From Methylobacterium sp. (GTDB lineage: Bacteria; Pseudomonadota; Alphaproteobacteria; Rhizobiales; Beijerinckiaceae): 64,000 bases of DNA. The position numbers and the translations under genes were made by a program. Positions 49,454-56,696 of the stretch are shown here, piece by piece (the first letter of the stretch is position 1; every line of letters begins with the position of its first letter). Under the pieces are notes generated by a model. That model had not been told where the DNA came from. It worked only from the letters and a program-made list of their open reading frames with translations, and made no database searches. The stretch spans positions 186,001 to 250,000 of the forward strand of contig JADCBP010000001.1 of NCBI GenBank assembly GCA_020253445.1, written 5' to 3'.

Positions 49454-50293
49454 ATGACCATCTTCAAGACCACTCGCAGATTGCTGGCAGGCGGCCTTGT
49501 GGCAGCCGCCATCCTGGCGGGATTTGCGGCCGTGCCCGCTGCAGCCCAAACCGCCGCGCCGCCCAACCTCATCGATACCATCAAGCGGCGCGGGAAAATC
49601 ATCGTCGGCATGGCAAGCTTCGTGCCCTGGGCCATGCGCGATACCAAGAATGACTGGATTGGCTTCGAGATCGACGTTGCCAGGAAACTGGCGGCCGATC
49701 TGGAAGTTGAGCTGGAATTGGTTCCAACCGCTTGGGACGGCATTGTGCCGGCGCTGCTGGCCAGCCGCTTTGACACAATCATCGGCGGCTTGAGCATCAC
49801 CACGCCCCGGGCGCTGCAGGTCAACTTCACCGTTCCCTACTCGCAATCCGGTACGGGTGTCGCCGCAAGCAAGCAGCTGGCCACCAACCTGAAATGGCCC
49901 GAAGGCTACAATGCCACCAATGTGACCTTTGCCTGCCGTCGCGGGACAGTGGCCTGCAAATGGATCGAGACAAAGTTCCCGAAAGCCACGTTGCGCCAGT
50001 TCGATGATACGGCAGTCGTGTATCAGGAGGTTGTCAACGGAAATGCCCATGCCGCCATCACCAGCGAGCCTGCCCCAACCTTTGCAGTCATCCAGAACCC
50101 CGAGCGGCTGTTCAAGCCGACGGAGAATTTCCTGACCACCAGTGTTGAAGGCTTTGCCATCCGCAAGGGCGATGCGGATGCGCTCGCCTTCTTCAATGCC
50201 TGGATCACGGCAAACCGCGAAAGCGGCTGGCTGCAGGAGCGTCGCGACTACTGGTTCAAGAGCCGCGCCTGGGCAGATCAGGTCAAGCAATAG
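49454..50293 (+). CDS. Polar amino-acid ABC transporter substrate-binding protein
   Basis: 279 residues with a signal peptide (LLAGGLVAAAILAGFAAVPA, cleavage near AAAQ, about 32). The type II binding fold shows IIVGMASFVPWAMRDTKNDW, WIGFEIDVARKLAADLEVEL, FDTIIGGLSITTPRALQVNF and a conserved pair of cysteines (FACRRGTVACKW) likely forming a disulfide. A ligand with an amino-acid-like head is expected. It sits between the two permease genes. Confidence 0.92.
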   Translation: MTIFKTTRRLLAGGLVAAAILAGFAAVPAAAQTAAPPNLIDTIKRRGKIIVGMASFVPWAMRDTKNDWIGFEIDVARKLAADLEVELELVPTAWDGIVPALLASRFDTIIGGLSITTPRALQVNFTVPYSQSGTGVAASKQLATNLKWPEGYNATNVTFACRRGTVACKWIETKFPKATLRQFDDTAVVYQEVVNGNAHAAITSEPAPTFAVIQNPERLFKPTENFLTTSVEGFAIRKGDADALAFFNAWITANRESGWLQERRDYWFKSRAWADQVKQ

Positions 50294-50313
50294 GATCTGG
50301 CGAAGCCGCACGC

Positions 50314-51231
50314 ATGTCTCTGGACGCGCCTGCACGTCTGCCACCTCAGCGCCGCAAGGGTCTCAGCTTCGGCTGGCTCGATGCGGTGCTGCTGGCTTGC
50401 GTGCTCGGTGCTGCGGGTTACTTCATCTGGCGCACCCAGACTGTGCTCTATTACAAATGGGACTGGAGCACGGTCTGGCCCTGGATCCTCCGGGTCGACC
50501 CGAAGACGGGCGGCTGGGTTCCAAACGCGATTCTGCTGGGGCTTGCCACCACCTTGCGGCTTGCCATCTGGGGCATCCTGCTGGCCGCGATCATCGGTGC
50601 CATCATGGGCTGGGCGCGTACCAGCAAGCGCCTTCTGCCACGGCTGATCAGCACGAGCTACGTGATGCTGATCCGCAATATTCCGCCCATCGTCTTCGTC
50701 TTTGTCTTCGTGTTCTTCATTACGAGCCAGATCCTTCCATCGCTGGGCATTGCGGACCGCGCGGCCCGACTTTCGCCTGACATGCGCTGGTGGCTCTCTG
50801 TGCTGTTCGGGCCGATCAGCCGCATCGAGAACTTCCTTGTTGGCCTCATCTGTCTCAGCGTGTTCACCGGTGCATATGTCACGGAAATCGTCCGGGCCGG
50901 CATCGAGTCGGTGCCGCGATCCCAGATCGAAGCCGGCAACAGCCTTGGTTTGTCGCGCTTCGATGTGTTGCGCGATGTGGTTTTCCCACAAGCCCTGCGC
51001 AATGTCATTCCGCCCATGTCCAACCAGTTCATCCAGATGATCAAGGATTCGTCTCTGGTGTCGCTGGTTTCGGTCCAGGAACTGACCTTCGTGGCTCAGG
51101 ATATCCAGATATCGACCCAGCGGGTGTTCGAGGTCCTGCTGTTTGTCGGTTTGCTCTATTTCATGATCTGCTGGAGCCTGTCGCTGATTTTCGGGCGGCT
51201 GGAGCGCGATGCGACACGGGTCAGGGGCTGA
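50314..51231 (+). CDS. Polar amino-acid ABC transporter permease 2
   Basis: 305 residues, GTG/ATG region start at 50314 (MSLDAPARLPPQRRKG). Membrane segments include VLLACVLGAAGYFIW and LATTLRLAIWGILLAAIIGA; SYVMLIRNIPPIVFVFVFVF, then the coupling loop SVPRSQIEAGNSLGLSRFDV with VFPQALRNVIPPMSNQF. Longer than permease 1 because of an additional periplasmic segment. Together with permease 1 and the ATPase at 52243 it forms a complete importer. The deacylase gene starts 2 bases after its stop. Confidence 0.92.
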   Translation: MSLDAPARLPPQRRKGLSFGWLDAVLLACVLGAAGYFIWRTQTVLYYKWDWSTVWPWILRVDPKTGGWVPNAILLGLATTLRLAIWGILLAAIIGAIMGWARTSKRLLPRLISTSYVMLIRNIPPIVFVFVFVFFITSQILPSLGIADRAARLSPDMRWWLSVLFGPISRIENFLVGLICLSVFTGAYVTEIVRAGIESVPRSQIEAGNSLGLSRFDVLRDVVFPQALRNVIPPMSNQFIQMIKDSSLVSLVSVQELTFVAQDIQISTQRVFEVLLFVGLLYFMICWSLSLIFGRLERDATRVRG

Positions 51232-51232
51232 T

Positions 51233-52246
51233 ATGGCAGGCGCGGCGCTGACGGCCAGCATCGATCTCGAAGCGCCGGGGAAACGCATCGGTTACCTGCG
51301 CCTCCCCTGGTCAGACGAGATCCATGCCTATGGCGTGATCCCCGTGCCGATTGCCGTGATCCGAGGTGGCGACGGGCCGGCCGCGCTGATCACGGCCGGC
51401 ATTCATGGCGACGAGTATGAAGGGCTCCTGATTGCCCGCAGGCTGATCGCAGAGCTTGACCACACGGAGGTACCGGGTCGCCTGATCATCATGCCGGGTG
51501 TGAACTGGCCCGCTGTCGAAGGCCGGACGCGAACATCACCGATCGATCAAAAGAACATGAACCGGGCATTTCCCGGTGATCCGTCTTCTGGACCGACCGC
51601 CATGATCGCCAATTTCATCGAGCGCATCATCCTGCCGCATGTCGGCTTTGCAATTGATCTTCATTCCGGCGGCACAAAGTCGATCTACACCCCGTGCGGT
51701 TATGTCTATGGCATGGGCGAGACGTCTTTCCGCGCCCGTAAACTTGCTGCTGCGCACGCCTTCGGCGCGCCCATCACGGCCGTTGTCATGGCAACATCGT
51801 CGGGCGGTTCCCTCTCGTCGGCGTGCGAGCGGCACAATGTCGTCATGGTCGCAACCGAACTTGGCGGAGGAGCCAGGGTTGATCAGGACGCATTGCGCAT
51901 CGGTTGGGATGGGACAATCAATCTCTTGCGGCATGCCGGCATTCTGGCTGGATCAAGCCTGCAAAAGCGCACGGCGCTGCATCACACCGCATCGGCTGAA
52001 GCCTTCGTCATGGCGCCGATTGACGGGCTGTTTGAGGCCTGTGTCCCTCTTGACCAGACCGTGACACATGGCGATCTGGCAGGACGCATCTGGCCTATGG
52101 ATGACCTGTCCCGCCAACCTGTTGCCGTGCACTTTGGAGCCTCCGGCAAGGTCTTGTGCCATCGCACCATGCCGATGGTGCGTCGTGGCGATTATCTTTG
52201 CCACACGGGTCATCCCATCACAGACAAGGAATTCATGGACCTATGA
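51233..52246 (+). CDS. Succinylglutamate desuccinylase/aspartoacylase-family deacylase (DoeB-like)
   Basis: 337 residues from ATG 51233. Zinc carboxypeptidase-like fold: ALITAGIHGDEYEGLLIAR (H and E ligands), MPGVNWPAVEGRTRTSP, NMNRAFPGD, then FAIDLHSGGTKSIYTPCGYV (third ligand) and the C-terminal glutamate region VATELGGGARVDQDAL. It is close to the N-acetyl-diaminobutyrate deacetylase DoeB of ectoine catabolism, but no doeA, doeC or doeD is present. It would remove an acyl group from an imported N-acylated amino compound. Embedded in the transport operon and overlapping the ATPase gene by 4 bases. Confidence 0.86.
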   Translation: MAGAALTASIDLEAPGKRIGYLRLPWSDEIHAYGVIPVPIAVIRGGDGPAALITAGIHGDEYEGLLIARRLIAELDHTEVPGRLIIMPGVNWPAVEGRTRTSPIDQKNMNRAFPGDPSSGPTAMIANFIERIILPHVGFAIDLHSGGTKSIYTPCGYVYGMGETSFRARKLAAAHAFGAPITAVVMATSSGGSLSSACERHNVVMVATELGGGARVDQDALRIGWDGTINLLRHAGILAGSSLQKRTALHHTASAEAFVMAPIDGLFEACVPLDQTVTHGDLAGRIWPMDDLSRQPVAVHFGASGKVLCHRTMPMVRRGDYLCHTGHPITDKEFMDL

Positions 52247-52992
52247 CGTCCGATAAGCCGACGATGATCACGCTCAGGGGTGTCAACAAGTGGTTTGGCG
52301 CCTTCCATGTGCTGAAGGACATTGATCTTGAGGTGCGGCTTGGCCAGCGCGTCGTGGTCTGCGGCCCCTCGGGATCGGGCAAGTCTACCCTGATCCGCTG
52401 CATCAACCGGCTGGAAGAGCACGACGAAGGCGAGATCATCGTGGACGGCATCATTCTTGACGAAGACATGCGCAATGTCGCGGCCATCCGCCGCGAAGTC
52501 GGCATGGTCTTCCAGCAGTTCAATCTCTTTCCGCACCTTTCGGTGCTCGATAACTGCGTGCTGGCCCAGCGCCGGGCGCGCGGCACCCCGAAGGCCGAAG
52601 CACGGGAGCGGGCGATGCATTATCTGGAGCGGGTACGTATCCCCGAACAGGCAGCCAAGTATCCGGCCCAGCTTTCCGGTGGCCAGCAGCAGCGCGTCGC
52701 CATCGCCCGCTCGCTTTGCATGGAGCCCAAGGTCATGTTGTTCGACGAACCAACCTCGGCGCTTGATCCGGAAATGATCAAAGAGGTGCTCGATGTGATG
52801 ATCGATCTCGCACAATCGGGCATGACCATGATCTGCGTCACGCACGAGATGGGCTTCGCCCGCAAGGTAGCCGACCAGATGGTGTTCATGGACCATGGTC
52901 GCATCGTCGAGACCTCTCCGCCGGAGCGGTTTTTTGCGAGCCCTGAATCAGAGAGAACCCGGCTGTTCCTGAGCCAGATCCTGTCTCATTGA
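52243..52992 (+). CDS. Polar amino-acid ABC transporter ATP-binding protein (GlnQ/HisP type)
   Basis: 249 residues. Walker [19 protein letters not shown]-loop [16 protein letters not shown], signature [16 protein letters not shown], Walker [16 protein letters not shown] and H-loop [14 protein letters not shown] are all complete. It is the only ATPase of this class in the window and probably serves the permeases at 48560 and 50314; it may also serve the orphan permease at 42553. Last gene of the plus-strand operon that starts with the Rieske oxygenase. Confidence 0.95.
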   Translation: MTSDKPTMITLRGVNKWFGAFHVLKDIDLEVRLGQRVVVCGPSGSGKSTLIRCINRLEEHDEGEIIVDGIILDEDMRNVAAIRREVGMVFQQFNLFPHLSVLDNCVLAQRRARGTPKAEARERAMHYLERVRIPEQAAKYPAQLSGGQQQRVAIARSLCMEPKVMLFDEPTSALDPEMIKEVLDVMIDLAQSGMTMICVTHEMGFARKVADQMVFMDHGRIVETSPPERFFASPESERTRLFLSQILSH

Positions 52993-52996
52993 CCTT

Positions 52997-53989
52997 TCAG
53001 CGCGAAAGCTGATCCAGAATCCGGCGAGCCGTTCCGTGCAGGATCAGGTTCCTGTCTGCTTCGCTGAGGTTGGCGGCCATGACGGTGTCGCGCACCTGAT
53101 GGGGCATGAAAATAGGATAGTCGGTCCCCATCATGATCCTGTCTGCGCCGAAGACGTCTACGGCCAACTCGAGCGCGCGCGGGCCGAGAGAGGCGCAATC
53201 ATAGACCATTCCGCGCAAGCTTTGGCGGGGAAAAGCCTCGTATGGCGGGCGGGATAGCGCGACCGCTTCAAGCCGTTCAAGCACGAAGGGCAGCGTGCCG
53301 CCGAGGTTGACCAACTGAAACGTGATCCGCGGATAGGCCTCCGCCAGACCGCCCGACAAGACGGTCATGGCCATCTGCGACAACGATGCCTGCAGGTTGA
53401 GAACCGAAGCCCGGTAGACGGATGTATCTGCATAAGGCTCCGGAGGGCTCTCACCAACCATCAGGCCCGGATGGATCATCACAATTGCGCCCGCCATGTT
53501 GGCGGCTTCGAGCACCGGCGCAAGCCTCCTCGCGCCATCGATGGTGAGAAAGTAGTTTCCCGGCAGGATTGCGCCGACAAGCCCGAGATCGCTTCGCAGA
53601 CGGAGCATTTCTGCTGTTGCACGCGCGATATCGGCCAAGGGCAAGCCGCCGAGCCCAATGAAACGACCCTGTGATGCCTGCGTTATCGCCGCCAGATGGT
53701 CATTGTATTGCGCAATTGCCTTTCCGACCTCGTCCACCGGCATGACGTCAACACCCAGCGCGCCGGGAAAAGTAAGCAGCTGGGTCCCGATTCCGTGAGC
53801 ATCCATGTAGGCAAGTCGGGCGTTCAGACTGGTGTAGTCATCCGACATCACGGTGGAGGCTGTCATGGCATTCAGGACCATACGCCCTTCAGCATTGCGG
53901 CTGACGTTTGGGCGTGCTGTGCGCAACTCGAGCTCCTCCACGAGGCCGCCATAATAATGTGAATGCATGTCGATTGCGGTTGATGTCAT
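52997..53989 (-). CDS. ACMSD-type amidohydrolase (amidohydrolase_2 family)
   Basis: 330 residues with the metal signature of the ACMSD/LigW group: IDMHSHYYG (H-x-H), VMIHPGLM (histidine) and IMMGTDYPIF (aspartate). Members are non-oxidative decarboxylases or hydrolases acting on ring or ring-cleavage products. It converges on the ATPase gene with only 4 bases between stops, and its own promoter lies in the repeat-rich region towards 54 kb. Its role beside the transport/oxygenase operon is presumed, not shown. Confidence 0.85.
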   Translation of the reverse strand: MTSTAIDMHSHYYGGLVEELELRTARPNVSRNAEGRMVLNAMTASTVMSDDYTSLNARLAYMDAHGIGTQLLTFPGALGVDVMPVDEVGKAIAQYNDHLAAITQASQGRFIGLGGLPLADIARATAEMLRLRSDLGLVGAILPGNYFLTIDGARRLAPVLEAANMAGAIVMIHPGLMVGESPPEPYADTSVYRASVLNLQASLSQMAMTVLSGGLAEAYPRITFQLVNLGGTLPFVLERLEAVALSRPPYEAFPRQSLRGMVYDCASLGPRALELAVDVFGADRIMMGTDYPIFMPHQVRDTVMAANLSEADRNLILHGTARRILDQLSR

Positions 53990-54079
53990 GTCATTCCGGG
54001 GGCTGGCAGCTTCACTTCGATGAAAGAGGCTGTATACTTGACAATTGGGTGATCGGGTAACGTTCCTCGGCGTGGGTTA

Positions 54080-54287
54080 GAGCATTTTCCGATCCGACCG
54101 AATGAGATCGGATGCTCTCTCTTTCTTTTTTCGCATTTTCTTTGCGCGAACCGGTTCCCACCCCCGCCTTCGCAGGGGCATGCTTCGCTTGAAAATGCTC
54201 TCTCTTTCTTTTTTCGCATTTTCTTTGCGCGAACCGGTTCCCACCCCCGCCTTCGCAGGGGCATGCTTCGCTTGAAAATGCTCTGGA
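54080..54287. repeat. Dispersed palindromic repeat, copy E, with an 83-base tandem duplication
   Basis: Same family and orientation as copy D. A first tail (GATCCGACCGAATGAGATCGG) is followed by two near-perfect units repeating with an 83-base period (54131 and 54214 mark the TCGCATTTTC of each). Each unit has GCGCGAACCGGTTCCCACCC, the insert GCCTTCGCAGGGGCATGC and the GAAAATGC arm. It lies in the 425-base space between the amidohydrolase start and the tRNA gene; apart from the repeat no gene is seen there. Confidence 0.85.
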
Positions 54288-54414
54288 GCCGCCCATGAAC
54301 GCCGCGAAGCCTCTCAGCCAGACCGCGAAAAATCAAGGTTCTCGCTGCAAGCTCCCGAAAAATCGGGCAAATGGCCGCTGCAGCGCAGGTCTGTAAAAAA
54401 AGTGGGGCGGGCGG

Positions 54415-54487
54415 TGGGGGTGGCAGGATTCGAACCTGCGATAAGACTGTTATGAGCAGCCGGCCTTGACCGCTTGGCGACACCCCC
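54415..54487 (-). tRNA. tRNA with CAU anticodon on a tRNA-Gln-like body
   Basis: 73 nucleotides on the minus strand. Acceptor stem GGGGGTG pairs with CACCCCC, discriminator A; CCA is not encoded. D-arm GCC-AAGCGGTCAA-GGC, anticodon stem GGCTG/CAGTC with loop CTCATAA (anticodon CAT), variable loop of 5, T-arm GCAGG-TTCGAAT-CCTGC. All stems close. CAU means methionine, or isoleucine if the C is modified to lysidine. The acceptor, D-arm and T-arm are strikingly similar to bacterial tRNA-Gln and unlike usual elongator Met or Ile2 tRNAs, so its charging identity is uncertain. Confidence 0.9.
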
Positions 54488-54592
54488 GGTGTCATCGTTC
54501 TTTGCGCAGTTGCGGCCCGCGTTTCAAGCCCTTCTGCCGGGCGCGAGTCGCCTCGCCGCATTTTTGCTGCATTGCAGCATATAACGGCTCGG

Positions 54593-55138
54593 ATGAAAAA
54601 GCTCCCCAGATTCTCCCCGCATGGCGGGATTCGCGCCGTGCATCGCACGGTTTCCTTCTCTTCATCGGCTCTTCGCCTCACCGGCCCCGCCACGGCTTTC
54701 CTCCTCCTTTCCGGCTCGGCCGCGCTGGCCGAGAGTGGCCATGCCAGCTTCTATGGCCGAGAACTCGCGGGGCGCCGCACCGCTTCCGGTGAAGTCTTCC
54801 GGCCCGATGGCATGACGGCCGCGCATCGCAGCCTCCCCTTCGGCTCGCGGGTGAAAGTCACCAATCATTCCAATGGCAAGGCCGTCGTCCTGCGAATCAC
54901 CGATCGCGGGCCTTTCGTGCGTGGGCGCATCATCGATGTTTCGCATGGTGCCGCACGCGCGCTCGGCTTCGTGGGCCAGGGCACAACCCGCGTGACCATC
55001 GAGCGACTGGGCGGCGATGCCAATCCGGCAGGTCCGGTTCCGGCCGCTGCACCGATGACCGCGACCGCCGAACCCGAATCACCCAATGCCTTGCCTCAGG
55101 CCGAACTCGTGCGTAATCCGGAAGGCAACGGCAACTAA
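54593..55138 (+). CDS. rlpA: RlpA-family septal ring protein
   Basis: 181 residues from ATG 54593 (a TTG 21 bases upstream is the alternative). A long basic N-region precedes a hydrophobic segment ATAFLLLSGSAALAES with signal-peptidase-I-like AxA near 43. The double-psi beta-barrel is complete: SGHASFYGRELAGRRTASGE, AAHRSLPFGSRVKVTNHSNG, VVLRITDRGPFVRGRIIDVS (catalytic aspartate region). RlpA proteins bind or cleave denuded peptidoglycan at the septum. No SPOR domain is present; the C-terminus is a Pro/Ala-rich tail. Confidence 0.9.
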   Translation: MKKLPRFSPHGGIRAVHRTVSFSSSALRLTGPATAFLLLSGSAALAESGHASFYGRELAGRRTASGEVFRPDGMTAAHRSLPFGSRVKVTNHSNGKAVVLRITDRGPFVRGRIIDVSHGAARALGFVGQGTTRVTIERLGGDANPAGPVPAAAPMTATAEPESPNALPQAELVRNPEGNGN

Positions 55139-55154
55139 CCGCGCCCTCCCCTTC

Positions 55155-55667
55155 ATGAACCACGAAGAACCGGAACCTTTCGCGATCGCAGAGATCGAAC
55201 TCGCAGGCGGTGGCCGGCTGGGCATGGCCCGCCTGCCGGGCCGCACCGGCCAGCTCGCGGCGGATGTGGAAGCCATCGCGCGCTGGGGGGCGAACCTCGT
55301 CGTTTCCATGACCGAGGCCGCAGAGATGGCCCGGCACGGGGCGGGTGAGCTCCCGCAGGTGCTGGCGCAGCACGGCATCCCGCATCACGCCTTCGCGGTG
55401 CCGGATTTCAGCGCGCCCGCCGATGACGACGCGCGCTGGAAGCCCCTCTCCGAAACCCTGCAGCGGAACTTGAGCCAAGGCGGTGCTGTTCTCCTCCATT
55501 GCATGGGCGGCAAGGGCCGCTCCGGCATGGTGGCGATGCGGGTGCTGGCCGAGCAGGGCACCCCGCCGGAGATGGCGCTCGAAACCGTGCGCAAGGCGCG
55601 CCCCGGCGCCGTGGAAACCGATGCGCAGGCGGCCTGGGCGGCCTGCGGCTCCGGGGACCGGGCATGA
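55155..55667 (+). CDS. Dual-specificity/tyrosine phosphatase-like protein
   Basis: 170 residues from ATG 55155. The phosphatase P-loop C-x5-R is present in LLHCMGGKGRSGMVAMRVL, with a possible general-acid aspartate upstream in FAVPDFSAPADDDARW. The N-terminal part has the LARLPGR-type strand seen in bacterial CDKN3-like phosphatases. Substrate unknown. It overlaps the next gene by 4 bases, so both are probably one operon with rlpA upstream (16 bases). Confidence 0.83.
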   Translation: MNHEEPEPFAIAEIELAGGGRLGMARLPGRTGQLAADVEAIARWGANLVVSMTEAAEMARHGAGELPQVLAQHGIPHHAFAVPDFSAPADDDARWKPLSETLQRNLSQGGAVLLHCMGGKGRSGMVAMRVLAEQGTPPEMALETVRKARPGAVETDAQAAWAACGSGDRA

Positions 55668-56287
55668 GCGACGCGCCTTCCGAAATCCTCACCCTTTTCC
55701 CCACGCGCATCTACCGCGCGCAGATCGCCGATGCGGAGTTGCTGGCGGAAATCGTCGCGGCGGCGGAAGTGCTGAGCGTGGATGACGCGGCGGGCCAGAA
55801 ATGGTGCCGCGAAAACGGTTATCCCGGCTACACCTCCTATGCCTCGCTGGATGACCTGCCCTGGCGCTTCCCCGCCTTCAAGGCGCTTGCGAAGCTCATC
55901 GACGGGCATGTGAAGGCCTTCGCGAAGGCGCTGGAATTCGATCTCGGCGGAGGCAGGCTCGCCATGGATTCCTATTGGGTGAACGTGCTGCCCGAGGGCG
56001 GCTTTCACGCCGCCCATATCCACCCGAATTCGGTGATATCCGGCACGTTCTACGCGGCGATTCCCCAGGGCGCGAGCGCCATCCGCTTCGAGGACCCGCG
56101 CCACGCGATGATGATGGCGCATCCCCCGCGCAAGAAGAAGGCCGCGCGCGAAAACCAGAGCTTCGTTTCGCTGCAGCCCGAGGCGGGCACCCTGCTGCTC
56201 TGGGAAAGTTTCCTGCGCCACGACGTGCCGATGAACCGCTCGGAGGATGAGCGCATCTCGGTGAGCTTCAACTACAACCGGGTCTGA
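55664..56287 (+). CDS. Putative 2OG-Fe(II) oxygenase (TIGR02466-like)
   Basis: 207 residues. Family features are the N-terminal ILTLFPTRIYRAQI, WVNVLPEGGFHAAHIHPNSV with the H-x-H metal pair, the substrate-pocket strand GTFYAAIPQGASAIRFEDPR, and the distal histidine and arginine in ESFLRHDVPMNRSEDERISV. These match the jelly-roll dioxygenases of this uncharacterised family. Function unknown. Coupled by ATGA to the phosphatase gene. Confidence 0.83.
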   Translation: MSDAPSEILTLFPTRIYRAQIADAELLAEIVAAAEVLSVDDAAGQKWCRENGYPGYTSYASLDDLPWRFPAFKALAKLIDGHVKAFAKALEFDLGGGRLAMDSYWVNVLPEGGFHAAHIHPNSVISGTFYAAIPQGASAIRFEDPRHAMMMAHPPRKKKAARENQSFVSLQPEAGTLLLWESFLRHDVPMNRSEDERISVSFNYNRV

Positions 56288-56674
56288 TCAGGCCGGCGGG
56301 ACGGGCCTCGGCTTGCCGGCATCGTCGATGGCAACGAAGGTGAAATCGGCATCGGTGACCAGTTCCATCCGCTGGGTCATGAAGCGCTGCGCCCAGGCCT
56401 CCACGTGGATCTGGAAGGATGTGCGGCCGACGCGCCCGATTTCCGTATAGACGCAAAGTACGTCGCCCACCTTCATGGGGCGGATGAAGGTCATGGAATC
56501 GACCTTCACCGTCACCACGCGGCCCTTGGTGCGCTCGACACCCGCAATGCCGCCGGCCTGGTCCATCCGGGCCATCACCCAGCCGCCGAAAATATCGCCA
56601 TTGGCATTGGTATCCGCCGGCATGGCGATGGTTCGGAGCGTAAGTTGCCCGCGCGGCGTCTGGGTGTCGGTCAT
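56288..56674 (-). CDS. Acyl-CoA thioesterase (YciA-like hot-dog fold)
   Basis: 128 residues of the hot-dog fold. Motifs are RTIAMPADTNANGDIFGGWV (the catalytic Asn/Asp region), RVVTVKVDSMTFIRPMKVGD and FQIHVEAWAQRFMTQRMELV, typical of YciA/BACH-type thioesterases that hydrolyse short to long acyl-CoA. It directly abuts the convergent oxygenase gene. The upstream MetE-like gene is on the same strand, 22 bases away, so they may be cotranscribed. Confidence 0.9.
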   Translation of the reverse strand: MTDTQTPRGQLTLRTIAMPADTNANGDIFGGWVMARMDQAGGIAGVERTKGRVVTVKVDSMTFIRPMKVGDVLCVYTEIGRVGRTSFQIHVEAWAQRFMTQRMELVTDADFTFVAIDDAGKPRPVPPA

Positions 56675-56696
56675 CCGGGAATCCCTGAGAAAGGCG

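Noticed and set aside
51233-52246. Ectoine catabolism locus based on the DoeB-like gene
   Set aside because: No doeA, doeC, doeD, regulator enuR or teaABC/ehuABCD-type assignment can be supported; the deacylase alone is not sufficient.
34883-54487. Integrative element or genomic island inserted at the tRNA
   Set aside because: No integrase, transposase or conjugation gene and no duplicated tRNA 3' end were seen. Only composition, repeats and position hint at acquisition.
54012-54693. Open frames of 94 and 235 codons across the repeat region
   Set aside because: They are translations of the duplicated palindromic repeat and of the tRNA gene, with repeated peptide blocks and no ribosome site.
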